Position numbers and translations under genes: made by a program
Part shown: in pieces, positions 1-8,467 of the stretch
Layout of the letters: each line of letters opens with the position of its first letter
Position numbering within the stretch: the stretch's first letter is position 1
DNA from: JAUNBG01 sp964442735
GTDB taxonomy: Bacteria > Planctomycetota > Planctomycetia > Pirellulales > Thermoguttaceae
Assembly (NCBI GenBank): GCA_964442735.1
Contig: CAYUAP010000004.1
Location: forward strand, 23,201 to 87,200
Reading direction: 5' to 3'
DNA length: 64,000 bases
Notes under the pieces: model-generated
What the model was told of the DNA's origin: nothing
The model's database searches: none
What the model saw: the letters and a program-made list of their open reading frames with translations, nothing else

Positions 1-2
1 TT

Positions 3-266
3 GCTTCCAAGGCTACGTTTTATAAAGGGAAGGGGTGTATTAACTGTAACAAGTCTGGTTATCGTGGTCGTCGTGCTATTTTTGAATTGATGATGATGAC
101 CAATAAAATCCGCGAATTGGCCTATCAGGGAGCTTCGACAACCATTATTCGTCGTACTGCACGAAGTGAAGGAATGAAGGTTTTATTCGAAGACGGGATC
201 CGAAAAGTACTTCAGGGATATACGACGATTGAGGAAGTCATGCGCGTTGCGCGGTTGGAGGAATAA
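3..266 (+). CDS. GspE/PilB-type secretion ATPase, C-terminal fragment (cut by window start)
   Basis: Only the last 87 codons are inside the window; the reading frame is open from base 3 to a TAA at 264-266. The fragment contains the second CxxC of the family's zinc-binding tetracysteine motif (GCINCNKSGYRGR) followed by the RAIFELM stretch and the terminal TTIEEVMRV segment, which match the end of the full-length ATPase at 2482-4200. Proteins of this family are hexameric cytoplasmic ATPases that drive assembly of type IV pilus or type II secretion pseudopilus fibres. Having two GspE/PilB paralogues on either side of a PilT gene suggests duplicated extension motors. The stop is followed within 15 bases by a large hairpin-repeat array. 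Assignment is firm for the family; which paralogue (GspE or PilB) cannot be decided. Confidence 0.88.
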   Translation, partial: ASKATFYKGKGCINCNKSGYRGRRAIFELMMMTNKIRELAYQGASTTIIRRTARSEGMKVLFEDGIRKVLQGYTTIEEVMRVARLEE

Positions 267-274
267 CCGCAATT

Positions 275-930
275 GGGGAGCGCGGACGTCTCGTCCGCAT
301 CTTTCAAAACAGGCAATCCGCCAGTTTTGAAGGGAAGGAAAATTTCCGGGCACGCGGACGTCTCGTCCGCATCTTCCAAAACAGGTAATCCGCCAGTTTT
401 AAGGGAAGGAAAATTCCCGGGAGCGCGGACGTCTCGTCCGCATCTTTCAAAACAGGCAATTCCCCAGTTTTAAAGGAAGGAAAATTCCCGGGAGCGCGGA
501 CGTCTCGTCCGCATCCTCCAAAACAGGCAATCCGCCAGTTTTGAACAGAAGGAAAATTCCCGGGAGCGCGGACGTCTCGTCCGCATCCTCCAAAACAGGC
601 AATTCCCCAGTTTTAAAGGAAGGAAAATTCCCGGGAGCGCGGACGTCTCGTCCGCATCCTCCAAAACAGGCAANNNNNNNNNNNNNNNNNNNNNNNNNNN
701 NNNNNNNNNNNNNNNNNNNNNNNNNNNNNNNNNNNNNNNNNNNNNNNNNNNNNNNNNNNNNNNNNNNNNNNNNGGAAAATTCCCGGGAGCGCGGACGTCT
801 CGTCCGCATCCTCCAAAACAGGCAATCCACCAGTTTTAAAGGAAGGAAAATTCCCGGGAGCGCGGACATCTCGTCCGCATCCTCCAAAACAGGTAATTCG
901 CCATTTTTGAAGGGAAGGATTTCAATATGG
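275..930. repeat. Tandem array of family A hairpin cores, about 71 bp per unit, at least 8 copies
   Basis: Each unit carries the near-perfect palindrome GCGGACGTCTCGTCCGC followed by a CAAAACAGG segment, a CCAGTTTT segment and a GGAAAATTCCCGGGA linker. Palindrome starts fall at about 281, 353, 424, 495, 567, 638, 790 and 861, giving a 71-72 bp period. The first unit begins just after the stop codon of the upstream ATPase gene. The same core occurs as single dispersed copies elsewhere in the window, so this is a local amplification of a dispersed element. The true copy number is unknown because the assembly gap lies inside the array. Possible roles are transcription termination or mRNA 3' stabilisation between the ATPase gene and pilT; this is inference. 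Confidence 0.93.
674..773. other. Assembly gap of 100 N inside the tandem array
   Basis: Exactly 100 undetermined bases. The flanks are the same 71-bp repeat in phase-compatible orientation, so the gap is most simply a collapsed or unresolved repeat. Its length is a placeholder, so downstream coordinates may be offset from the real chromosome. Confidence 0.97.
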
Positions 931-1023
931 CCTTGAGGATTGCAGAAAAATGAAAACAGAATATCCTGAACGTTTTTTCAGTGCAACGGTTTAAAACAGT
1001 TGTTTTTTATGATATACTGAACC

Positions 1024-1053
1024 TTGAATTGTATTTTATTGGTTGATTATATT
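1024..1053 (+). promoter_or_regulatory. Candidate sigma-70-like promoter for pilT
   Basis: TTGAAT at 1024-1029 and TATATT at 1048-1053 are separated by 18 bases, about 120 bases before the pilT start. The rest of 930-1171 holds degenerate hairpin-repeat remnants (for example ACAGGCGGAGACGTCTG near 1083) and no gene. This is a sequence match only, and AT-rich DNA gives such matches by chance. Confidence 0.35.
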
Positions 1054-1171
1054 TAGGGATTGTAGGAATAGTGTCTTTTTAAGACAGGCGGAGACGTCTG
1101 ATTTCTCGGAGGTGGACGATACGTTTACGTTCCGATTAATATAAACATTTTAACGAACAAGGCAGGCGATT

Positions 1172-2281
1172 ATGGGAACGGTTTTAATTGATAAATTACT
1201 GGAAACGGTTGTTGTGCGGGGCGCGAGTGACTTGCATCTTGCGGTGGGCCAGCCTCCAGTGCTTCGGCTGCATGGCCATTTGGTTCGATTGGAGACAAAA
1301 GTTCTGGAGCCGGAAGATACGGTTTCCCTGATGAAAAGTATTACGCCCGGTCGATGTCAGCAGACTTTACAGGAGACGGGGGGGTGTGACTTCGGCTTCG
1401 CGTTTGGCGACAAGGCGCGTTTCCGTGTGTCCGTCTTTAAACAGAAAGGCTGTACGGGCCTGGTGTTACGTCAGATTCCAAATAAATTACTCTCCATGGA
1501 TGATTTAAACACTCCTCCTGTTATGCACGAATTGATTATGCGACCTCGTGGACTGATTCTTGTAACCGGACCTACCGGTTCCGGAAAATCGACAACCCTG
1601 GCTGCTTGTATCGACTATTTAAATATTAATGTGGACCATCATATTATTACGATTGAAGATCCTATTGAATTTTATCATTACCATAAAAAATCTACGGTGA
1701 ATCAACGTGAAATTGGGGTGGACGTTATGTCCTTTGCCGATGCGATTCGGGCCGCCTTGCGTCAAGACCCTGACGTTATCCTTGTCGGTGAAATGCGTGA
1801 CTTGGAAACTATTGAAGCGGCTATTACGGCTGCTGAAACCGGACACGTTGTTTTCGGTACTTTACACACCACTGGTGCACAGGGAACAGTCAACCGTATT
1901 ATCGACGTTTTCCCCACGACGCAGCAGGACCAGATTCGAACGCAGTTGTCCACTTCCATTCTGGGGATTCTCTCGCAGCAGTTAATTCCACGTATTCAGG
2001 GGGGACGGGTGGCCGCCTATGAAATGTTGGTGGTTACGCCCGCTATTGCAAACCTCATTCGTGAAAACAAAACGTTCCGTATTAATTCCTCCATTCAGAC
2101 CGGACATAAATTAGGAATGCAGCTCTTGGACGACCATCTCTTTAAATTATGGAGAGAAAAAATCATTCTCAAGGAAGACGCTTTAGTTAAGGCAAATATG
2201 CCCGAACAGTTGGATGATAAAATGCGTCGTTGGGAGGCGGGTGTTAATCCAAATGCAGACGAAGACGACATTGAAAATTGA
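1172..2281 (+). CDS. pilT: PilT-type pilus retraction ATPase
   Basis: This 369-residue protein has the usual PilT length. After an N-terminal PAS-like half (SDLHLAVGQPPVLRL motif near residues 20-34) come the Walker A motif GPTGSGKST at residues 133-141, an Asp box region, the Walker B region DPDVILVGEMRD and the His box GTLHTTGAQGT. The MRDLETIEAA version of the Walker B segment is typical of PilT rather than GspE (IRD). PilT is a cytoplasmic hexamer that powers depolymerisation of type IV pili and twitching. Here it lies between two GspE/PilB ATPase genes, so the locus may encode a dynamic pilus-like fibre and not only a one-way secretion pseudopilus. The start is the first ATG and no strong Shine-Dalgarno sequence is visible. 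Family assignment is firm; the retraction role is inferred. Confidence 0.93.
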   Translation: MGTVLIDKLLETVVVRGASDLHLAVGQPPVLRLHGHLVRLETKVLEPEDTVSLMKSITPGRCQQTLQETGGCDFGFAFGDKARFRVSVFKQKGCTGLVLRQIPNKLLSMDDLNTPPVMHELIMRPRGLILVTGPTGSGKSTTLAACIDYLNINVDHHIITIEDPIEFYHYHKKSTVNQREIGVDVMSFADAIRAALRQDPDVILVGEMRDLETIEAAITAAETGHVVFGTLHTTGAQGTVNRIIDVFPTTQQDQIRTQLSTSILGILSQQLIPRIQGGRVAAYEMLVVTPAIANLIRENKTFRINSSIQTGHKLGMQLLDDHLFKLWREKIILKEDALVKANMPEQLDDKMRRWEAGVNPNADEDDIEN

Positions 2282-2286
2282 TTATT

Positions 2287-2308
2287 AACGGGTATTGGCC
2301 CGGTTTTT
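2287..2308 (+). terminator. Weak intrinsic-terminator-like hairpin after pilT
   Basis: CGGG and CCCG pair around the loop TATTGG and are followed by TTTTT, 8 bases after the pilT stop. The stem is only four perfect pairs, so termination is likely partial; 200 bases later the next ATPase gene begins. Confidence 0.35.
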
Positions 2309-2481
2309 GCATATTCTATCTCTTGAACCCGTCTTGGATTTAAGCGATTTGTGGGATATGAAGGGGTATTCCTTATGATGGCTTTTTGATAAAGTGTATT
2401 ATTATTGTACAGTTCACTCAAAAAGATGGTTAATTTTTAAACATTTAAAAACTCCTTGACGGGGATTTATTTAGGTTATTT

Positions 2482-4200
2482 ATGGCTACAAGAAGAATAG
2501 GTCAGGTTTTTGTTGACCTCGGTTATATAGATGAAGAACAATTGGAACTGCTCCTGGAGGAACAGCAGCAGCGGCATCATGAATTATTGGGGCAGGTCGG
2601 TATTGCCTTGGGGATGCTGACAGAGGAACAGGTGACTCAAGCTGTGGCCGAACAGTTTGCTCTTCCTGTTATCGCGGTTTCCGATTTAACGATTCCGCCT
2701 GAGGTCCTTTCCCATTTAACGGCCCCTATGGCTCAATTGTATCGTGTTATTCCCTTTAGTTTTCGCGAGAACTGTTTGTTCATTGCTACGAGTGAACCGC
2801 AAAATATCGCCGTTATGGACGAATTGCGAAACTTCCTCGGATATCAGGTAAAGGCGGTTGTTTCCTCTCCAAAGGAAATTGAGACGGCTCTATCCCGATA
2901 TTATGCTACTGACGAAGGGGAAAGTGTTGAATCAATTATCGGAGAACTCTCCGAGGATGAGGAACTGATTCAGAAGGCTTTAGCCGCCGAAAAAGGTGAA
3001 TTGGATTTGGCGAGTACCGAGGCTTTGAGTGAAAGTGCTCCTGTACGGAAACTGTTGAATATGGTTTTTCTCCTTGGTATTAAGGATCATGCCAGTGACT
3101 TGCACTTCGAACCGTTTGAAGACGAGTTTAAAATCCGTATTAAAGCTGATGGTACTTTATACGAAATGGTTCCGCCGCCTCGACACCTGGCCTCCGCCAT
3201 TACGACTCGTATTAAGGTTTTGGCAAACTTGGATATCGCCGAAAAGAGGCTCCCTCAAGATGGTCGTATCCGACTGACCGTGGGCGGGCATCCGGTCGAT
3301 TTCCGTGTCAGTGTACTACCGACCATGTTCGGCGAAAGTGTTGTCTGCCGTATTTTGGACAAGTCCGTTATTTCTCTCGACTTGAACAACGTCGGTATGG
3401 CCGAGGAACTATTGGTTCAGTTCCGTAAAATTATTGAAAAACCAAATGGAATTGTTTTGGTTACCGGTCCGACCGGCTCCGGAAAAACCACGACTTTATA
3501 TGCAGCTCTTTCGGAATTGAATGTTATTTCCGAAAAGTTGATGACGACCGAAGATCCGGTGGAATATGATATCGACGGTATTATTCAGATGCCGATCGAC
3601 GCCGATATCGGAAATACCTTTGCGCAGTGTCTCCGCTCGATTTTACGACAGGATCCCGATAAAATCCTGGTCGGTGAAATTCGTGACCGGGAAACGGCTG
3701 AAATTGCCGTTCAGGCGTCCTTGACAGGACACCTGGTTTTTAGTACATTACACACAAACGATGCTCCGAGCACTATTACGCGTCTTCGTGATATGGGAAT
3801 TCCTGAATTCCTCATTACGGCTACTTTACAAGCTATTTTGGCGCAACGTTTGGTTCGTAAAATATGTACTGAATGTCGTACGACCTATCGACCTACAGAA
3901 GAACAACTGTCGGAATTAGGATTGACTCCGAAGGATGTCCAGGGAAAAACCTTTTACCAGGGGGCCGGATGTAGTCATTGTAACAACACCGGTTTCAAGG
4001 GACGAACGGCTATTCACGAGTTTATGACGATTAACGAAGAACTTCGGGATCTCATCCTGAAAAATGCGACGATTAGTCAATTGAGGGAGGCTGGCGAAAG
4101 AAACGGTATGGTTTCCCTTCGTATTGCGGGGTTGCAGAAAATCTTCGAGGGAACGACTACTGTTGAAGAAGTTGTTCGTGAAACGGTTTTGGAAGCATAA
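2482..4200 (+). CDS. gspE: GspE/PilB-type assembly ATPase
   Basis: This is a 572-residue cytoplasmic hexameric ATPase for pilus or pseudopilus assembly. Residues 1-150 form a T2SSE N-terminal domain (MATRRIGQVFVDLGYIDEEQ, which normally docks on the inner-membrane platform). The core has Walker A GPTGSGKTT at residues 329-337, Walker B DPDKILVGEIRD and the His box STLHTNDAPST. The family-specific zinc module is complete: CTEC, then about 35 residues later CSHC followed by NNTGFKGRTAIHEF. It is a paralogue of the ATPase whose end lies at 3-266. The next gene, gspF/pilC, starts 42 bases downstream, so the two are probably co-transcribed and interact. GspE and PilB cannot be separated from sequence alone. 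Confidence 0.94.
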   Translation: MATRRIGQVFVDLGYIDEEQLELLLEEQQQRHHELLGQVGIALGMLTEEQVTQAVAEQFALPVIAVSDLTIPPEVLSHLTAPMAQLYRVIPFSFRENCLFIATSEPQNIAVMDELRNFLGYQVKAVVSSPKEIETALSRYYATDEGESVESIIGELSEDEELIQKALAAEKGELDLASTEALSESAPVRKLLNMVFLLGIKDHASDLHFEPFEDEFKIRIKADGTLYEMVPPPRHLASAITTRIKVLANLDIAEKRLPQDGRIRLTVGGHPVDFRVSVLPTMFGESVVCRILDKSVISLDLNNVGMAEELLVQFRKIIEKPNGIVLVTGPTGSGKTTTLYAALSELNVISEKLMTTEDPVEYDIDGIIQMPIDADIGNTFAQCLRSILRQDPDKILVGEIRDRETAEIAVQASLTGHLVFSTLHTNDAPSTITRLRDMGIPEFLITATLQAILAQRLVRKICTECRTTYRPTEEQLSELGLTPKDVQGKTFYQGAGCSHCNNTGFKGRTAIHEFMTINEELRDLILKNATISQLREAGERNGMVSLRIAGLQKIFEGTTTVEEVVRETVLEA

Positions 4201-4242
4201 ATTACAGAAATATAAATATATAACGGAGAAAAGGGTCGGTCA

Positions 4243-5571
4243 ATGCCAAAATATAAAATTGAAGCTGTAGACAATGCGGGTAAAGGATTTACCGATATTG
4301 TTGATGCCGCAACCGAGGAAGAAGTCCATGCTACTTTACGTTCCCAAAGGTATATGGTTACAAAAATCGCGCTCTACAAGGAACGGGCCGCGCAGAAAAA
4401 GAAAAAGGCTGCTTCCGGAAAAACTTTTTCTTTTGGAAAAGTTAAACCGAAAGTCCTTCGTGACTTTACGCGAAACCTTTCTATTCTTCAAGATGCAGGG
4501 TTGCCTATTTTACGAAGTTTGAATATCTTGATGGTACAGGCGAAACCGGGCGCGTTAAAGAATACCTTGATTGACGTTTGTGCGGAAATTGAAAGTGGGT
4601 CCAGTCTCTCCGAGGCTATGGCAAAATGTCCGAAGGCGTTCAATCGTTTATATATTAACATGATTAAAGCAGGAGAGGCGGGGGGGGCGTTGGAAACGAT
4701 TCTTCAGCGTTTGGCCGAATTCCTCGAACGTTCCGAATCTTTAAAGGCGAAAATCAAGTCCGCCATGACGTATCCTATTTGCGTCGTGTTTTTTGCTCTT
4801 GGTATTCTCGCCTTTATTATGGTGTTCATTATCCCTAAATTCCAGGAAATTTTTGCCGACTTCGATACAGAGCTCCCTGCCATGACGAAGTTGTTAATGT
4901 TCCTGTCGAATACGACGGTCGAATACTGGTATTTGATTCCGGTGCTACCATTTTCGATCTGGTTGTTTATTAAAACTACGACCAGTTTCGATTATATGCG
5001 GTTCGGGTGGCACTTGTTCATGTTAAAACTCCCTATTTTCGGACCTTTGTTCGAAAAAACGGTTGTTGCGCGTACGACTCGAACGCTGGGAACGCTCGTT
5101 CAGAGCGGTGTCCCTATTTTGGAGGCTCTCCACATTACAAAGGAAACTTCCAATAATGGGGTTTTCGAAAAAATGTATAGTCAGATTCTGGAGTCGATTC
5201 GTGACGGTGATACGATTGCTAACCCTATGAAATTGTATGCGACTCCTTCGTTCCATCCGGCGTGCCTCTTTTACTTTTTCGTCTTCCTGGCTGGACCTAT
5301 CGGATGCCTGATTTATCTGATGAAGATAAAACAGAAAATCATGGGGGATATGGTGGTCAATATGGTGGACGTTGGTGAAGAAACCGGCGAGTTGGACCGA
5401 ATGCTTTATAAAGTGGCCGATGTTTTCGACCAGGAAGTGGAAGTTTATACGGAACAGTTAATGAGTATGATCGAACCTTTACTGATTATGTTCCTTGGGG
5501 TTATCGTTGGTGGAATTGTTACCGCGCTCTTCCTCCCGATGATTAAGTTGATCGAAAGCCTCAGTAAATAG
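4243..5571 (+). CDS. gspF: GspF/PilC inner-membrane platform protein
   Basis: The 442-residue protein has a soluble N-terminus (residues 1-65, YKIEAVDNAGKGFTDIVDA) and two T2SF repeats. The first includes DFTRNLSILQDAGLPILRSL and a membrane pair near residues 170-240 (YPICVVFFALGILAFIMVFIIPKF); the second has RTLGTLVQSGVPILEAL and a C-terminal hydrophobic hairpin (LLIMFLGVIVGGIVTALFLPM). The family forms the membrane platform linking the assembly ATPase to pilins. A short extra hydrophobic run near residues 340-360 (ACLFYFFVFLAGPIGCLIYLM) interrupts the second repeat, where the usual protein continues directly to the GELD motif; this could be lineage-specific. The GGAG-like stretch 20 bases upstream is a poor ribosome-binding site, but no better start exists. 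Confidence 0.92.
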   Translation: MPKYKIEAVDNAGKGFTDIVDAATEEEVHATLRSQRYMVTKIALYKERAAQKKKKAASGKTFSFGKVKPKVLRDFTRNLSILQDAGLPILRSLNILMVQAKPGALKNTLIDVCAEIESGSSLSEAMAKCPKAFNRLYINMIKAGEAGGALETILQRLAEFLERSESLKAKIKSAMTYPICVVFFALGILAFIMVFIIPKFQEIFADFDTELPAMTKLLMFLSNTTVEYWYLIPVLPFSIWLFIKTTTSFDYMRFGWHLFMLKLPIFGPLFEKTVVARTTRTLGTLVQSGVPILEALHITKETSNNGVFEKMYSQILESIRDGDTIANPMKLYATPSFHPACLFYFFVFLAGPIGCLIYLMKIKQKIMGDMVVNMVDVGEETGELDRMLYKVADVFDQEVEVYTEQLMSMIEPLLIMFLGVIVGGIVTALFLPMIKLIESLSK

Positions 5572-5587
5572 GGATGCAGTCAAAATA

Positions 5588-5659
5588 TGCTGTAGGTCGT
5601 TATAGTGTTGTAGGTTGTTATAGTGTTGTAGGTCGTTATGGAACGGTAGGTCGTTATAA
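5588..5659. repeat. Four 18-bp tandem repeats grown from a family A terminal repeat
   Basis: The unit is TGTTGTAGGTCGTTATAG, at 5588-5605, 5606-5623, 5624-5641 and 5642-5659. The shared AGGTCGTTATA is the end of the family A element that follows directly, so the terminal inverted repeat itself has been amplified. The array begins 17 bases after the gspF stop. Confidence 0.85.
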
Positions 5660-5758
5660 ATTCGGTATTTCCCGGGAGCGTGGACGTCTCGTCCGCATCC
5701 TCCAAAACAGGCGTCTCGCCTGTTTTGAAAAAAGAGTTTTATAACGGTCTTGATTATA
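5645..5758. mobile_element. Family A twin-hairpin element
   Basis: A GGTCGTTATAAA end, the hairpin with GTGGACGTCTCGTCCGC, the second hairpin AAAACAGGCGTCTCGCCTGTTTT, and a TTTATAACGGTCTTGATTATA end. This is a short non-coding MITE- or REP-like unit that matches copies at 30635, 40718 and 52126. Downstream to 5850 lie further degenerate repeats of ATAGCATAAAAGTAG and GATAGCAGACAA, and no gene. Confidence 0.82.
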
Positions 5759-5850
5759 GCATAAAAGTAGATACAAGATAGCATAAAAGTAGTAATACAA
5801 GATATAGCATATAGGATAGCAGACAAGATAGCAGACAAGGAAATGGGAAC

Positions 5851-6840
5851 ATGAAAACAAAAAGACTTGGTTTTACCCTGATTGAGTTACTCGTGGTTAT
5901 TTTGATCATTGGATTGCTCGCCGGTATTTCCGGAGGTGCCTTTATGGCGGCTCGACGTATGTTTGCCGGTCTGACGGCAAAACAGGAAATGGATAATATT
6001 ATTCGAGCTCTGGAAGAGTATAAAGCTACCTATGGTGAATATCCGCCCGATGAATTCGCAACCGATCAGGAAATCAAACGGCATATCCTAAAACGATGGC
6101 CGAATCTGCTCAAGACTGCGAACAAAACGAATAGTGTTTTATCGAAGTCCATTGAATACGTGAAAAATAATATTCCGGAGCAGGGGCAATTGCTCTTTTG
6201 GCTTTGTGGTCCACCCACCTATGATCAAACGCCCGGAAATATGGGGAGACGCGGATTTAGTACCAATATAGAAAATCCTTTTGGATTGTTCTGTAATAAT
6301 AACGGAGAGTTTACCACTGACTTGCTGGATGAATTGGCTTTGGACAATAACGGGAACGAAACAATGTCCTTTGCCCCCATGAATTTGGAACTTTCCTATG
6401 ATTTAACGAAAAATAATCGACATTCCGGGAATTGTGATGGCTATAATCTGATCTATAAAGATAGGATTCTGGTCTATTTCCGTGCCGGGCGCGAACCTTT
6501 TAAAGTCCAGGGAAACAACGTTCTGAATTACGGAGCCTATGCTGATCCACGTGACGTTACGCGGATTAAGTCCCATGACTTTACGGAAGCTTCGGACGCC
6601 GCGGTTACCGAATTGGGAATTGCGGTCCCCTACGCAAAAGCGACTGCTGGAAGTTGGTATGGGCAGGACAGTTACCAACTGCTCGGGCCGGGAGAAGACG
6701 GTTGTTATGGAACGAACGCCTCGGGAAACAGATTCAAGTTGGCTTGTATTCCAGAAACGGGTGAAAATATGACGATGGAAGATGCCGACAATGTGACCAA
6801 TTTCGCATCTGGAGCGACATTATCAACGGAACAGCAATAG
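5851..6840 (+). CDS. Type II secretion/type IV major-pseudopilin-like protein 1
   Basis: The 329-residue protein starts with a class III signal: KTKRLGF at the cleavage point followed by TLIELLVVILIIGLLAGIS, with Glu at mature position 5, the signature recognised by prepilin peptidase PilD/GspO. The rest is a large soluble domain rich in Asn and Gly, much longer than a standard GspG (about 140 residues). Its C-terminal half resembles that of the third pseudopilin (8468-9463): both have a K(A)xxxNxxGAY..P.D.T..KS.DFT block, LG.A.PYAK, a PG.DG motif and ENMT.ED.DNV.NF. The two are therefore tandem paralogues. A GGAAATGGGAAC stretch precedes the ATG. Probably a major subunit of the fibre driven by the upstream ATPases. 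Confidence 0.85.
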   Translation: MKTKRLGFTLIELLVVILIIGLLAGISGGAFMAARRMFAGLTAKQEMDNIIRALEEYKATYGEYPPDEFATDQEIKRHILKRWPNLLKTANKTNSVLSKSIEYVKNNIPEQGQLLFWLCGPPTYDQTPGNMGRRGFSTNIENPFGLFCNNNGEFTTDLLDELALDNNGNETMSFAPMNLELSYDLTKNNRHSGNCDGYNLIYKDRILVYFRAGREPFKVQGNNVLNYGAYADPRDVTRIKSHDFTEASDAAVTELGIAVPYAKATAGSWYGQDSYQLLGPGEDGCYGTNASGNRFKLACIPETGENMTMEDADNVTNFASGATLSTEQQ

Positions 6841-6876
6841 AACGTCATTAATAAACGTCATTAATAGAACGTCATT
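6836..6876. repeat. Stop-codon-containing tandem repeat, 14-bp unit x3
   Basis: Units AATAGAACGTCATT (6836-6849), AATAAACGTCATT (6850-6862) and AATAGAACGTCATT (6863-6876). The first unit contains the TAG stop of the preceding gene, and every copy carries a stop codon at the same offset. No gene is seen in the rest of the spacer to 7107. Confidence 0.85.
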
Positions 6877-7107
6877 GTACTTGTACCTTGTGGTGCGGTG
6901 CACTTGGATTGTGATACCTCCCTCTGCCGAAGTAATGTGGAATCCACTGTTGTGGGTAGAATCCTACATCCTGACTCTATCGAGGGGGTTGCCGGGCGTT
7001 TCCAATTCAGGTTTCGCCTGTATCCTCGGCTTGATGGCCATGGTTAGACAAATACAGTAAACAGTGATATTTAACATAAAATTTATTAACGAACCGGGAT
7101 CATTCCT

Positions 7108-8274
7108 ATGAACGGTGTAATTATGAAACAGCGAACGATAAAAATACGAAAAGCATTTACTTTAATAGAACTCCTGATGGTAATAACCATTATTGCAATG
7201 TTGGGGGCCATGTCTATTACGGTATCGCGTTCTTCGCTGGAATCGGCACGTCGATCGAAAACGGAAATTACCATCCGAAAGCTGGATACGGTCATTACGG
7301 CCATGTATGAAAAATATCAATATCGCAAGGTGGATGTAAAGCCCTATCAAACGATGATAAAAAACTATGCGACCAACTATTATAAAAATCAGAATAATCC
7401 CTGGGGGTTTCCGACTGGTTATTTGTATCCTTCCGGGGCGAACCATCAGGCGAAAATGCCCTATCCAAATGTAATGTCTTTACAGGCCTGGGTCCGCTTA
7501 ATGATTCTTCGCGATACCATTCGTATGGACATGCCTTGTTGTTTGGCCGAGGTTTATGGCCCTGTTTGGCCAAATGACAATAATAGTGGAATGGTGCCGG
7601 ATAATAATCGAACAAGAACTCCTCTTTCATCGGTTTATTTTCGTGCCATGGTGGCCGGAGGGTATTTGGATAATAATGGTAATCCTGTCAAGGTTCCCGA
7701 TGAACGTGGGGTTCTCAATGCCGAATTATTATATTTAATTGTATCGAACGGGGATCCTAACGCGCGTTCCATGTTTTCCGAAAAGGAGATTGCCGATACC
7801 AATGGAAATGGATTAATGGAGTTTATCGACGGTTGGGGAAGACCTATTTACTGGGAGCGTTGGGCTCCTGCACTCCCTGATACGGATCGACAGACTTCTC
7901 TTTATGAAAATTACGAAACGCTTTATCCCGACTCGTTGAATCCTTTGGGGGAAATCGTTGAATGTCGGCCGGAGCCTGTTTCGGAGACTCTTGCGGATGG
8001 TTCAATCATAGATCATTATTTGAGTAATTGGATGTTGGTCCCCTTGATTTATTCCACCGGTCCCGATGGTCAGCATGGTGTCGATCCCGGAGCCTATAGT
8101 GAATATAATATGACCAATAACAATGATCGATTCAATGTTTTAAAGTCGACTTTGTATCCTTTCATTCAGGTAAAAGACGGTAATGGTAATTGGGTTATGA
8201 ATAATTTGGCAGGTTCGGTTGTCAATGCGGCACAGGCCACAGACAATGTACATAATCATACATTGGTTCGATAA
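7108..8274 (+). CDS. Pseudopilin-like protein 2
   Basis: The 388-residue protein has the prepilin motif RKAFTLIELLMVITIIAMLGAMSITV (Glu at +5) starting about 16 residues from the chosen ATG, which leaves a long basic leader MNGVIMKQRTIKIRK; the ATG at 7123 would give an 11-residue leader and is equally possible. The hydrophobic helix is followed by a coiled segment (SSLESARRSKTEITIRKLDTVITAMYEKYQ) and a large Asn/Pro-rich domain with repeated aromatic-Gly motifs. It lacks the ENMT.ED.DNV tail shared by pseudopilins 1 and 3. It lies in the same + strand cluster and is likely another fibre subunit. Confidence 0.83.
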   Translation: MNGVIMKQRTIKIRKAFTLIELLMVITIIAMLGAMSITVSRSSLESARRSKTEITIRKLDTVITAMYEKYQYRKVDVKPYQTMIKNYATNYYKNQNNPWGFPTGYLYPSGANHQAKMPYPNVMSLQAWVRLMILRDTIRMDMPCCLAEVYGPVWPNDNNSGMVPDNNRTRTPLSSVYFRAMVAGGYLDNNGNPVKVPDERGVLNAELLYLIVSNGDPNARSMFSEKEIADTNGNGLMEFIDGWGRPIYWERWAPALPDTDRQTSLYENYETLYPDSLNPLGEIVECRPEPVSETLADGSIIDHYLSNWMLVPLIYSTGPDGQHGVDPGAYSEYNMTNNNDRFNVLKSTLYPFIQVKDGNGNWVMNNLAGSVVNAAQATDNVHNHTLVR

Positions 8275-8314
8275 CGTTATTGTAAAAACGTTATTGTAAA
8301 AACGTTGTTGGAAA
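8273..8314. repeat. Stop-codon-overlapping tandem repeat, 14-bp unit x3
   Basis: AACGTTATTGTAAA at 8273-8286 and again at 8287-8300, then the variant AACGTTGTTGGAAA at 8301-8314. The first unit overlaps the TAA stop (8272-8274). The following TAA triplets at 8283 and 8297 fall in the other two frames. Confidence 0.85.
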
Positions 8315-8467
8315 TAGCAATAATTGTACCCGTAGTTGTTTTGAGGAGAGAACTTGACAAGGACTTTTTTATAAAAAACCTGTCAAGATTGCCCGTCAAG
8401 ATTAATGTCAAAAAACGAAACAAGAGAGAAACGCAAAAGCGAAACGATAAATTGGACGGAGAATAAA

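Noticed and set aside
275..930. CRISPR array
   Set aside because: The units are contiguous tandem copies without unique spacers, and no cas gene is present in the window.
273..936. Open frames on both strands across the repeat array
   Set aside because: They translate the 71-bp repeat and the N gap; peptides repeat the same motif and lack a ribosome-binding site.
5479..5838. Minus-strand open frames over the gspF end and the hairpin element
   Set aside because: They overlap gspF and repeat DNA; peptides are low complexity.
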